Source of the DNA: an uncultured Stenotrophomonas sp.
GTDB lineage: Bacteria; Pseudomonadota; Gammaproteobacteria; Xanthomonadales; Xanthomonadaceae
NCBI RefSeq assembly: GCF_913778665.1
Contig: NZ_CAJYVQ010000011.1
Coordinates: forward strand, 248,001 to 312,000
Direction of reading: 5' to 3'
DNA length: 64,000 nt
The notes beneath the pieces were generated by a model. It made no database searches. It saw nothing but the letters and a program-made list of their open reading frames with translations, and had not been told where the DNA came from. Made by a program: the position numbers and the translations under genes. Shown here one piece after another: positions 8,093 through 16,402 of the stretch (positions are counted from its first letter, which is position 1; every line of letters begins with the position of its first letter).

Positions 8093-8569
8093 ATGGACCA
8101 CATCCCCACGACGCCTGCAAGGGCCCCGCCCCAGCCGCCAACTTCGGCACGCTGGCATCCCCACCTCGATCTGGCCGGTGCCTGGCTGTCGCTGGCCTGC
8201 GCTGCCCACTGCATCGTCCTGCCCCTGCTGCTTGCCTTCGTGCCCGCGGCAATGATGGCGCTGCGCTCGTTTCAGCATCCCGGACACGGAGCAATGACCC
8301 TGCTGCTGGTGATGTCGCGCTGGGAATGGCTGTTCGCGCTGCTGGCCTCGGTGTTGGCAATGGCCAGTACAGCCGCAGGGCTGCACCGGCATGGCCGCTG
8401 GCGATCGGTAGCGCTTGCCAGCGTCGGCGCCGGCCTGTTGCTGCCAGCCTCGCTGTACCTGCCATTGAAGGAATCACTGCTCTGGCATGGCGTGGCGACC
8501 GCCTGCGGCGGCGTACTGCTGGCCGCAGCGCACATCAGCAACCGCCGCGCATTGCGCCAGCTCCGGTAG
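8093..8569 (+). CDS. MerC-domain membrane protein
   Basis: 158 residues. After a 23-residue cytoplasmic lead come four hydrophobic segments (about 28-50, 65-87, 95-115, 120-140). The first has the MerC signature ACAAHCIVLPLL with a Cys/His pair. MerC proteins are small inner-membrane metal transporters first seen in mercury operons; MerC-domain genes in zinc-regulated settings are probably zinc importers. No mercury genes are near. The ATG follows the palindrome with no ribosome site, so the mRNA may be leaderless. The TAG stop lies inside the GTAG of a palindromic repeat. Confidence 0.8.
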   Translation: MDHIPTTPARAPPQPPTSARWHPHLDLAGAWLSLACAAHCIVLPLLLAFVPAAMMALRSFQHPGHGAMTLLLVMSRWEWLFALLASVLAMASTAAGLHRHGRWRSVALASVGAGLLLPASLYLPLKESLLWHGVATACGGVLLAAAHISNRRALRQLR

Positions 8570-8596
8570 CGCCCGGCCCTGCCCGGTGGGACCGCC
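8566..8596. repeat. SMAG/REP-like unit beginning at the merC-like stop
   Basis: Begins GTAGCGCCCGGCCCTGCCCG, the GTAG tetranucleotide followed by an imperfect GC palindrome, as in the S. maltophilia GTAG elements. The first three bases after the G are the TAG stop of the MerC-domain gene. Confidence 0.55.
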
Positions 8597-8614
8597 GCCA
8601 ACCTTACAGATCGG

Positions 8615-8740
8615 TGCAGCATCGCCGACCGGGTGCAGGGCCTGGAGCTAGGCGCCGATGACGACCTCGCCTGGCCGTTTGCCTTAGCCAAGCTGCTGGC
8701 GCCCGTGCGCATCAGCGCAGTCGCACGGCGGAAGCGTGGA
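8615..8740 (+). pseudogene. Response-regulator receiver fragment (dead)
   Basis: In one plus-strand frame the sequence reads IADRVQGLELGADDDLAWPF then ALAKLLAPVR. This is the end of an OmpR-type receiver domain (family form: DRVxGLxxGADDYLxKPFxxxELLARVRA). The invariant Lys of the KPF motif is Trp here, and both the phosphoacceptor half and the DNA-binding half are missing. It sits at the 3' end of the efflux operon, where metal-resistance operons often carry their regulator genes, so it is probably a decayed czcR-like copy. Confidence 0.65.
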
Positions 8741-11700
8741 TCAGGGGGCACGCGCTTCGCGGCGGCGATGCACCCAGTAATAGAGCGTCGGCAACACCAG
8801 CAGCGTCAGCAGCATCGCCGACAGCAGGCCACCGATCACCACCACCGCCAGCGGCTTCTGGGTCTCGGCGCCGATCGCGTGCGAGGTCGCCATCGGCAGC
8901 AGGCCAAACATCGCCAGCAGCGCAGTCATCAGCACCGTGCGCAAGCGCTGCAGCGAACCCTGCACCACTGACTGCAGCAGGTCCATGCCCTGTTCACGCA
9001 GCTGGGCGAATCGACTGAGCATGACCACCCCATTCAAGACCGCTTGCCCGAACAAGGCAATGAACCCGATCGCCGCCGACACCGACAGGGGAATGCCGGT
9101 CAGCCACAGCGCCAGGATGCCGCCGATCATCGCCAGCGGCACGTTGGCCAGGATCAGCGCCGCACTACTGATGTCCTTGAAGGCATCAAACAGCAGCACG
9201 AAGATCAGCAACACCGACAGCGGAATCACCCAGCCCAGCCGCTTCATCGCGCGCTGCTGGTTCTCGAACTCGCCGGACCACTCCAGCCGGTAGCCTTCCG
9301 GCATCTGGACGCTGGCGTCCACCCGCTTGCGCATGTCCGCCACCACGCTGCCCATGTCGCGGCCGGCGATGAAGATGCTCACCGCCTTCACCCGCTGCGC
9401 GTTCTCGCGTGAGATGTTGATCGCGCCGCTGGCCAAGCGGAAATCGGCCACATCGGACAACGTTACCGTGTGCCCGTCACCGATGCCCACCGGAACCGTG
9501 CGCAGTCGCTGCAGGTCGCGGTCGGCATCATCCAGCCGTAACGTGATCGGGAACTTGCGATCACCTTCCCAGAGCTCGCCCACCTGGCGTCCGCCCAGTG
9601 CGGTCTCGATCACCTCGTCGATGTCGCGCACGTTCAGGCCATAGCGCGCGGCACGGTCGCGGTCGATCTCGATCTGCAGCTGCGGCAGCGAACCGTCGCG
9701 GTCGATGAAGGCGCTCTCCACGCCCTCCACCCCGCGCACCTGGACCAGGATGGCCTGTGCCTGCCGGTTCAACACGTCCAGATCCGAGCCACTGACTTTG
9801 ATCACCACCTGGCCCTTGATCTGCGAAATGCTCTCCAGAATGTTGTCGCGCACCGGCTGCGAGATCGAAAACTCCGGGCCTGGAATGCGCTGCTCCAGGG
9901 TGCGCTGCAGGTCACTGACCAGCTGCCGCTTGTCCACGCCCTTCGGCCACTCCTTCTCCGGCTTCAGCGCTACCAGCGCCTCGATCTGGTTGGCGCCCTT
10001 GGCATCGGAGCCGTCCTCCGGGCGGCCGAGCTTGGCCACCACCGTCGACACCTGCGGGAAGGTACCAACCAGCGCGCGGATGCGCCGCGACTGCTGCTGC
10101 GCCTCGGCCAGGCTGGTGCTGGGGTCGAGCGTGGCGGTCAGCCAGATCGAGCCCTCGTCCAGCTCGGGCAGGAACTCCGAACCCAGCCGGGTACCCAGTG
10201 CCAGCGTACCGACCAGCAGCGCCACCGCGGTCAGCACCACCGCACCGGGACGGGCCAGGGCACGTTCCAGCACCGGCTTGTACCAGCCGGTCAGGCGATC
10301 CATCAGTGGATTGCCGTCGCGCATGCGGTCGCGTCGCAGCCACCAGTAGCAGAACAGCGGGACCACGGCCAGCGCCAGGATCAAGGCACCGATCAACGCC
10401 GACGTCACCGAGTACGCCATCGGCGCGAACATGCGGCCTTCCTGGCGCTGCAGGGTGAAGATCGGGATGTGCGCGGCGATGATGATCAACATCGAGAAGA
10501 ACGTCGGCCGCCCCACTTCCGATGCCGCCGAGAGAATGGTCGAGAACCGTGTCTTCCTGTCGGTGCTGGGCGGCAGCTTCGAGAGTCGCGAGACGATGTG
10601 CTCGGTCACGATCACCGCGCCATCGATGATGATGCCGAAGTCCATCGCACCCAGTGACAGCAGATTGGCCGGCACGCCCCACAGGTGCAGGCCGAGGAAG
10701 GTCGACAGCAGCGCCAACGGCATCATTGCTGCCACGATCAACGCCGCGCGGGCGTTGTACAGGAACAGCCACAGCACCAGGAACACCAGCACCGCACCTT
10801 CCAGCAGGTTGCGGAACACCGTCTTCAACGTGGTCGAGACCAGCCAGGAGCGGTCGTAGAACGGCTCGATGCTGACCCCCGACGGCAGCTGGTTCGCCTC
10901 GATCTCGGCAATGCGTGCATGCAGGGCGCCAAGCACATCGGACGGATTCTCGCCCTTGCGCATCAGCACCATGCCGAACACTGCGTCATCGTTGTCGTCC
11001 TGGCCGACCAGGCCCTGCCGCGGCAGCCCCGTATCGGTGATACCGGCAAGGTCGCGCACCAGGATCGGCGTACCGCCGCGCTGTGCCACCACCACGTTGC
11101 CGATGTCGGCCGACGAACGCATCAAACCCACGCCACGGATCAGGAACTGCTGCTGGCCGCGCTCCACATAGCCGCCGCCCGCATTCGAGCTGCCCTTTTC
11201 CAGCGCCTCGGCAAACTCACCCAGGCTGATCCCGCGGTCACGCAGCTTGTCCAGGTCCGGCTTGACCTGGAAAGTACGCGCGAAGCCGCCGAAGCTGATC
11301 ACATCGGCCACGCCTGGCACCGTGCGCAGGCTGCGCTCCATCGTCCATTCCTGCACGGTGCGCAGCTGGGTCGGGGTCAGGTGCGGCCCCTTCAGCACAT
11401 AGCGGTAGATCTCGCCGACGGCCGAGCTCATCGCCTCCAGCTCCGGCGTCACCCCTTCCGGCAGCTCCACACCCTGCAGCCGCTCCAGCACCTGCTGGCG
11501 CGCGAAATAGTCATCCGCCTTGTCGTCGAAGGTCAGGATGATCATCGAAAGGCCAAACTGCGTATGCGAGAACACCCGGACCGAATGCGGGATGCCGGAC
11601 AACGCCACCTCCAGTGGCATCGTCACCTCGCGCTCCACCTCCTCGGCGGCACGGCCGGGGTGCAGCGACACCACGGTCACCTGGGTGTCGGACACATCCG

Positions 11701-11818
11701 GGAAGGCTTCCACCGGCAGCACGCGGAACGCGGCGATGCCAGCGCCAATGAACAACAGCAACGCCAGCATCACCATCAACGGCTGGCGCAGGCAATAGTC
11801 AATCAGGCGATCGATCAT
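8741..11818 (-). CDS. czcA: CzcA-type RND heavy-metal efflux pump, inner-membrane subunit
   Basis: 1025 residues from ATG 11818, which overlaps the adaptor's stop (ATGA). Typical HME-RND layout: helix 1, porter domain, helices 2-6, second porter domain, helices 8-12. The fourth-helix motif DFGIIIDGAVIVTEH matches the CzcA/CnrA class (Zn, Co, Cd, Ni) and not the copper/silver CusA class, so a divalent-cation substrate is likely. It forms a tripartite pump with the two upstream gene products. The stop abuts the dead regulator fragment. Confidence 0.93.
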   Translation of the reverse strand: MIDRLIDYCLRQPLMVMLALLLFIGAGIAAFRVLPVEAFPDVSDTQVTVVSLHPGRAAEEVEREVTMPLEVALSGIPHSVRVFSHTQFGLSMIILTFDDKADDYFARQQVLERLQGVELPEGVTPELEAMSSAVGEIYRYVLKGPHLTPTQLRTVQEWTMERSLRTVPGVADVISFGGFARTFQVKPDLDKLRDRGISLGEFAEALEKGSSNAGGGYVERGQQQFLIRGVGLMRSSADIGNVVVAQRGGTPILVRDLAGITDTGLPRQGLVGQDDNDDAVFGMVLMRKGENPSDVLGALHARIAEIEANQLPSGVSIEPFYDRSWLVSTTLKTVFRNLLEGAVLVFLVLWLFLYNARAALIVAAMMPLALLSTFLGLHLWGVPANLLSLGAMDFGIIIDGAVIVTEHIVSRLSKLPPSTDRKTRFSTILSAASEVGRPTFFSMLIIIAAHIPIFTLQRQEGRMFAPMAYSVTSALIGALILALAVVPLFCYWWLRRDRMRDGNPLMDRLTGWYKPVLERALARPGAVVLTAVALLVGTLALGTRLGSEFLPELDEGSIWLTATLDPSTSLAEAQQQSRRIRALVGTFPQVSTVVAKLGRPEDGSDAKGANQIEALVALKPEKEWPKGVDKRQLVSDLQRTLEQRIPGPEFSISQPVRDNILESISQIKGQVVIKVSGSDLDVLNRQAQAILVQVRGVEGVESAFIDRDGSLPQLQIEIDRDRAARYGLNVRDIDEVIETALGGRQVGELWEGDRKFPITLRLDDADRDLQRLRTVPVGIGDGHTVTLSDVADFRLASGAINISRENAQRVKAVSIFIAGRDMGSVVADMRKRVDASVQMPEGYRLEWSGEFENQQRAMKRLGWVIPLSVLLIFVLLFDAFKDISSAALILANVPLAMIGGILALWLTGIPLSVSAAIGFIALFGQAVLNGVVMLSRFAQLREQGMDLLQSVVQGSLQRLRTVLMTALLAMFGLLPMATSHAIGAETQKPLAVVVIGGLLSAMLLTLLVLPTLYYWVHRRREARAP

Positions 11819-12987
11819 GGCGCGGCGTGCCCCGTGCCGCTGCCTGCCGCTGCTGGTGCGCTGTCCATCAGCTGCTGCAGCAGCAGGCCGCCCTCGACCA
11901 CCACCTTGCTGCCTGCCGCCAGGCCCTCGCGCACCCACAGGCGGCCATCGCCCAGTTCCTCCGCATGCACCGCGTGGCGCATGAAGCGGCCCTTGCCCTC
12001 TTCGACGAACACCACCTGCTTGCCATCAATCAGCAGCACCGCCGCGTCGGGCAGCGAGACACCGCCCTCGGCCGGCAATGCCACGTGCGCACGCACATAC
12101 TGGCCCGCCTTGAAGCCACGGGCACGGTTGCCCAGCTCGGCGCGTGCCCGCACCACACGGCGTTCGCTGTCGACGAAGTCATCCACGTGCTGCAGCGTGG
12201 CCTGCAACGGCGTGCCGTCGGCGCCGCGCACGCTCACCTGCATGCCGGCCTTCAGGCGCCCGGCCAAGCTTTCGGGAACATCGAGCAGCAGCCACAGGCG
12301 GTCCGGATCGCCGATCACCGCCAACGGCTGCTCGCTGTCCGGGCTGACCGCCATGCCCGGGCTCATCCGTCGCTCCACCAGTACGCCGTCGATAGGCGCG
12401 CGCAGCGGCAAGCGCTGATCGACGTGCTGGCCATTGCCATAGGCCCTGGCGAAGGCGGTCGCGCGCGCGTGATCGGCCTCGCTGCCGGCGAAGTGGGCCT
12501 CGGCCTCATCCAGCTCACGACCCGACGCCACACCTGCCGCGTGCAACTCGCGGGTGCGTTGCAGTTCCTTGCGCGCCTGCTGCAGTTCGGCGCGGCCACG
12601 TGCGCCCTCAGCCTGGGCCTGGCCGAACTCGGGCGAATTGATCCAGGCGATCACTTGCCCAGCCTTCACTTTCTGCCCCGGCTGCGCCTCGATGCGTGCC
12701 ACCTGCCCCGGCAGTGGCGTGCGCAACGGGCTGGAGCGGGTCTCGTCCCAGACCACGCGTCCGGGCAGCTGCAGGCGCGCACTGGCATCGGCGGTCACCG
12801 TCTCGCTGCGCAGCACATCCAGCTGGCGGCTGCCGGCCGGGAACTGGATCTGGCCGGCACTGACCTGTGGCGCGTCCTCGGTGTACGAGGCCGGTTCGCG
12901 AGCGCAGCCGCTGAGCAGGGCCAGCGCCAGCAACGCCGGCAGCACAGCATGTCGCGACTGAGGGCGATGGACGACGGTGGACTTCAT
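11815..12987 (-). CDS. czcB: CzcB-type periplasmic adaptor lipoprotein
   Basis: 390 residues; signal peptide with lipobox LLALALLSGC (Cys28). The order of parts is that of membrane fusion proteins: barrel-sandwich half RTPLPGQVARIEAQPGQKVK, an alpha-helical hairpin (about 125-190, charged and Gln/Ala-rich), second lipoyl half LPLRAPIDGVLVERRMSPG, then beta-barrel and membrane-proximal domains. No long metal-binding His tail is present. Couples the RND pump to the outer-membrane channel. Overlaps both neighbours by 4 bp. Confidence 0.92.
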   Translation of the reverse strand: MKSTVVHRPQSRHAVLPALLALALLSGCAREPASYTEDAPQVSAGQIQFPAGSRQLDVLRSETVTADASARLQLPGRVVWDETRSSPLRTPLPGQVARIEAQPGQKVKAGQVIAWINSPEFGQAQAEGARGRAELQQARKELQRTRELHAAGVASGRELDEAEAHFAGSEADHARATAFARAYGNGQHVDQRLPLRAPIDGVLVERRMSPGMAVSPDSEQPLAVIGDPDRLWLLLDVPESLAGRLKAGMQVSVRGADGTPLQATLQHVDDFVDSERRVVRARAELGNRARGFKAGQYVRAHVALPAEGGVSLPDAAVLLIDGKQVVFVEEGKGRFMRHAVHAEELGDGRLWVREGLAAGSKVVVEGGLLLQQLMDSAPAAAGSGTGHAAP

Positions 12988-14231
12988 CGGGATGCTCCTT
13001 CAACAACGGATGTGGCCGCTTCCCAGCGCGCCAGGGCAATGGCATGGTCGGCGCGTGCTTCGATCAGCGCGGCCTCGAAGTCGCGCCAGCTACGCCGCGC
13101 ATCCAACAGATCGGTCAGGCTGGCGGCGCCGCGGCGGTAGGCCAGCTCGATGCCCTGCACCGCCTTGCGCGCGGCGTCGGCATGCAGGCCTTCATAGTCG
13201 GTACGGCGCTGCGCGGCGGCTTGCGCACTGGCCTGTAGCCGGTCCAGTTCGGCATGCGCCTCACGCTGCAGCACCTGAAGTTCCAGCGCGGCAGTGTCCC
13301 GATCGGCTTCGGCGCGCTGGATCGCGCCGCGTGCACGCGACGGGCCACCGAGCGGAATGGTCAACGACACGCCCCAGGTGACGCCACTGATATCGGTCGG
13401 CTCACGTTCGGCCTCCACGCCCAGCTGGATATCGCGGTGGCGCTCGCTGCGTGCCAGCGCCACGCCGGCATCGGCGGCGGCCAGCCGCGAACGCGCGGCC
13501 CGCAGGTCGGCGCGATGCTGCGGAACGAAGGCCCGCACACCGGCCACACCGGTGGCGTCCGGCCACGCGTCATCGGCACTCAGCTCCTCGCTGTCATCGC
13601 GGCCGAGCAACAGCCCCAGCGCGTGGCGCGCGTCGCGCAGATCCAGCGCCGCTCCGCGCGCGGCATCGGCCACTGCCAGATCGTCCACCGCCAGTCGCGC
13701 GCGGTCGACCGGCGCCATCGCACCGGTGGCCACCTGCTTGTCCGCCGCCGCCATCTGCTCGGCCGAGCTCTGCCGGTTCGCCTCGGCAATCTGCACCCGC
13801 TCCTGTGCGCCCTTCAGCCCGAAATAGGCTTCATGCAGTGCCACCTGCTGGCGGCGACGGGTATCGAGCATCTCCAGCGCGGCTACCTGCAGCAATGCAT
13901 CGGCCTGGCGGATGCGAAGCGCTCGCTTGCCGCCACGCTCCCAGGTCCAGCCCAGGCCCAGCGTGCTGTCCACCCGCTTGTCCTGCCAGCGACCCGTGCC
14001 GACGCCATGCTTCGGGCTGATCTTGCTGCTGCCGATCGAAAGCTCGGCTGCCGGGTGCAGCGCGGCGGTCTGCGCATCGCCCTGCACCCCGCGCAGCTCC
14101 AGTGCCGCCGCACGCAGGGCCGGGTTGTGGGCGTCCATTGCACGCTGCGCTTCCGCCAGCGACAACGCTGAAGCCATGGGCGCGCACACAAGGGCGGCCA
14201 ACGCGGCCGCAACATGAAGGGAGAAATTCAT
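12984..14231 (-). CDS. czcC: CzcC-type outer-membrane channel (TolC family)
   Basis: 415 residues from ATG 14231 (MNFSLHVAAALAALVCAPMA), with a cleavable signal peptide ending at ASA. Mature sequence begins LSLAEAQRAMDAHNPALRAA, the usual start of outer-membrane efflux proteins, and two OEP repeats of long helices follow. First gene of the efflux operon, divergent from the two-component genes; the shared 62-bp gap carries four CTTGC repeats. Confidence 0.9.
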   Translation of the reverse strand: MNFSLHVAAALAALVCAPMASALSLAEAQRAMDAHNPALRAAALELRGVQGDAQTAALHPAAELSIGSSKISPKHGVGTGRWQDKRVDSTLGLGWTWERGGKRALRIRQADALLQVAALEMLDTRRRQQVALHEAYFGLKGAQERVQIAEANRQSSAEQMAAADKQVATGAMAPVDRARLAVDDLAVADAARGAALDLRDARHALGLLLGRDDSEELSADDAWPDATGVAGVRAFVPQHRADLRAARSRLAAADAGVALARSERHRDIQLGVEAEREPTDISGVTWGVSLTIPLGGPSRARGAIQRAEADRDTAALELQVLQREAHAELDRLQASAQAAAQRRTDYEGLHADAARKAVQGIELAYRRGAASLTDLLDARRSWRDFEAALIEARADHAIALARWEAATSVVEGASR

Positions 14232-14254
14232 GCACGTCACGTTAAGGTGACGCA

Positions 14255-14292
14255 CTTGCGCCAAACTTGCCCCAACCTTGCACGAAGCTTGC
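14255..14292. promoter_or_regulatory. Four tandem CTTGC repeats with 11-bp period: likely response-regulator operator
   Basis: CTTGC begins at 14255, 14266, 14277 and 14288, an exact 11-bp period, each copy followed by a C/A-rich run (e.g. CTTGCGCCAA, CTTGCCCCAA). Direct repeats one helical turn apart are the typical binding sites of OmpR-family dimers. The last copy ends 1 bp before the regulator's ATG, and the array lies between it and czcC, so it could control both directions. Confidence 0.75.
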
Positions 14293-14293
14293 A

Positions 14294-14968
14294 ATGCGAA
14301 TCCTGCTGATCGAAGACGATGCCGCCCTGGCCGATGGGCTGATCCGCGCCCTGCAGGGGGCCGGCCACCTGTGCGACCACCTGTCGCGCGGGCTGCATGC
14401 ACCGGCGGCACTGGCCAGTGCGCCGTATGATGTGATGGTGCTGGACCTCTCGCTGCCCGACGTGGACGGGCTCGATCTGCTGTCGCGGCTGCGCAACGAT
14501 GGCGTCACCCTGCCGGTGTTGATCCTTACCGCACGCGACGGCGTGGAGGACCGCATTCTTGGGCTTGACCGCGGTGGCGACGATTACCTCGCAAAACCCT
14601 TCGCGCTCGGCGAACTGGAAGCGCGCCTGCGGGCGCTGTCACGCCGGCGCAGCGACGCACCGGCACAGAAGCGGCTCGGCCGCTTGTGCTTCGACAGCAT
14701 CCGCAACGAAGTGCAGGTGGAGGGGCAGCGCGTCGAGCTGACTGCGCGTGAGCTGGCGCTGGTGGAGTCGCTGATGCAGCACCCCGGTCGCACCGTCACC
14801 AAGCAGCGCCTGTTCGACGCGTTGTACAGCTGGGACCACGATGCCAACCTGTCGGTGATCGAGGTGCATGTAAGCCGCCTGCGCCGCAAGCTGGAGCAGG
14901 CTCGCGCTGGCGTGGGCATCCGCATGCTGCGCGGCCTCGGCTATCGCCTGGAGGCCGGCGGTGACTGA
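14294..14968 (+). CDS. OmpR-family response regulator for the metal efflux pump
   Basis: 224 residues. Receiver domain 1-115 with acidic pocket EDD (8-10), phosphoacceptor Asp in VLDLSLPD (about 51), Thr in ILTARDG and Lys in LAKPF. Winged-helix domain 125-220 with RTVTKQRLFDALYSWDHDAN and IEVHVSRLRRKL. It resembles the QseB/TctD/CzcR group. Divergent from czcCBA and coupled to the kinase gene by an 8-bp overlap. Metal specificity cannot be read from sequence. Confidence 0.92.
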   Translation: MRILLIEDDAALADGLIRALQGAGHLCDHLSRGLHAPAALASAPYDVMVLDLSLPDVDGLDLLSRLRNDGVTLPVLILTARDGVEDRILGLDRGGDDYLAKPFALGELEARLRALSRRRSDAPAQKRLGRLCFDSIRNEVQVEGQRVELTARELALVESLMQHPGRTVTKQRLFDALYSWDHDANLSVIEVHVSRLRRKLEQARAGVGIRMLRGLGYRLEAGGD

Positions 14969-16340
14969 GCGCGTGCACAGCCTGCGTGGCCTGCTGCTGC
15001 GCCGCCTGTGGTTGCCGCTGCTGGTGCTGATGCTGTGCAGCGCGGTCGGCTCGTTCGCGCTGGCCCGCTTCTACGCCGGCCAGGTCTACGACCGCTGGCT
15101 GCTGGACTCGGCGATGTCCTTGTCCGAGCTGGTTAAAGTCCAGGACGGCCACGCGTCCATCGAGATCACCCCAGCGGTCTCGCGCATGTTCACCTGGGAT
15201 ACCGCCGACGAAGTGCATGGCGAGGTGGTCGATGCCACGGGCCGGCGGCTGTATGGCGATCTGCCCGAGGCCTTGCCGCGTCCAGCGGTCGCCGCCGATG
15301 GCAACGACGCGGTCTACTATGATGCACGCCTGCGCGGCCAGGCGGTACGCATGGTGGAAGTGGTGGTCAGCGCCGGGCCCGGCCATGAGATCCGCCTGCG
15401 CGTGGCCGAGACATTGCGCAAGCGCCATCGGCTGGAACGCAAACTGTTGATGACCAGCATTCCCTTCCAGGCCGCGATTCTGGCACTCGCTGCATGGCTG
15501 GCCTGGTCCGGCACCGGCGCGGCAGCGCGCCACGCCAATCAGGTCGCCCGGCGACTGGCCAGCCCGCGACCGGACCCGCTTGCACCTCTGGACCCGCAGC
15601 AGGAGGCACCGCGCGAGCTGTGGCCCGCGGTGGAGGCCTACAACGCCCTGCTGCAGCGGCTGGATGCAATGCAGGCGGCGCAGCGGCGCTTCGTCAGCAA
15701 TGCCGCGCACCAGCTGCGCACGCCGTTGGCAGCCATGCAGGTGGAGCTGGAAAGTTCGCTGCGCCAGCACGATCCGCAGGCGCAGCAGCTGGCCTTGTCC
15801 GGCACCCTGGCTGGGTTGTCGCGGCTGCAGCACCTGGTCAACCAGCTGTTGCTGCTCAGCCGTTCGGAGGATGCACGGGGTGCTTCCTTGCCGCTACAGG
15901 TGCTGGACCTGGCCACGCTGGCGCGCACCGTGGTCGAGCGCTATGCCGACCGGGCGTTGGCTGCCGGGGTGGATCTGGGCTACGAGGGGCCGGACGAAGG
16001 GGTCCCGGTGCGGGGTGATGCACCGTTGCTGCGCGAGGCCCTGGGCAATCTACTGGACAACGCGCTGCGCTATGGCGCCGTGCGCGGAATGATCACCCTG
16101 GCAGTGCAATGCGACGACGACGGTGTGCAGGTCTGGGTGGATGATGATGGAGCCGGCATCGACGAAGCCGAGCGTGGCCGCGTCACGGAACGCTTCTACC
16201 GCGCCAGCAGCCAGGGCGATGGCTGCGGCCTCGGCCTGGCCATCGTGGCCGAGATCGCGCAGCGGCATGGTGCCGCGTTGGAGATCGGCAGTGCGCCGAT
16301 GGGTGGCGCACGGGTGGGAATGCAGTTCATCACCCGGTAG
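14961..16340 (+). CDS. Sensor histidine kinase, partner of the efflux regulator
   Basis: 459 residues from a GTG that overlaps the regulator's stop by 8 bp. First membrane helix about 14-34, a periplasmic sensing region (35-165), second helix about 168-186, then HisKA with FVSNAAHQLRTPLAAM (His about 252) and HATPase with N-box LLDNALRYG, DDDGAGID and GLGLAIV. The long loop matches the TctE-type N-terminal sensor domain. No His/Cys cluster marks it as a metal sensor; that role is inferred from the divergent pump. TAG stop lies within a palindromic repeat. Confidence 0.9.
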   Translation: MTERVHSLRGLLLRRLWLPLLVLMLCSAVGSFALARFYAGQVYDRWLLDSAMSLSELVKVQDGHASIEITPAVSRMFTWDTADEVHGEVVDATGRRLYGDLPEALPRPAVAADGNDAVYYDARLRGQAVRMVEVVVSAGPGHEIRLRVAETLRKRHRLERKLLMTSIPFQAAILALAAWLAWSGTGAAARHANQVARRLASPRPDPLAPLDPQQEAPRELWPAVEAYNALLQRLDAMQAAQRRFVSNAAHQLRTPLAAMQVELESSLRQHDPQAQQLALSGTLAGLSRLQHLVNQLLLLSRSEDARGASLPLQVLDLATLARTVVERYADRALAAGVDLGYEGPDEGVPVRGDAPLLREALGNLLDNALRYGAVRGMITLAVQCDDDGVQVWVDDDGAGIDEAERGRVTERFYRASSQGDGCGLGLAIVAEIAQRHGAALEIGSAPMGGARVGMQFITR

Positions 16341-16402
16341 AGGCGCGTCCATGCTCGGCTGCTTCTGGCGCGGTGCCAGAGCCGGGCATGGCCCGGCGCT
16401 AC
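16337..16402. repeat. SMAG/REP pair between convergent genes; carries both stop codons
   Basis: GTAG at 16337-16340 and its mirror CTAC at 16399-16402 bound a 66-bp element containing a hairpin (GCCGGGC-atg-GCCCGGC, 16381-16397) and a degenerate upstream arm (ATGCTCGGCT). The histidine kinase TAG and the GH92 TAG on the other strand both lie within these tetranucleotides. Likely a bidirectional transcript end. Confidence 0.75.

Noticed and set aside
8741..11818. Copper/silver CusA assignment of the RND pump
   Set aside because: The fourth-helix motif DFGIIIDGAV is of the Zn/Co/Cd/Ni class, and no methionine-rich relay or CusF-like gene is present.
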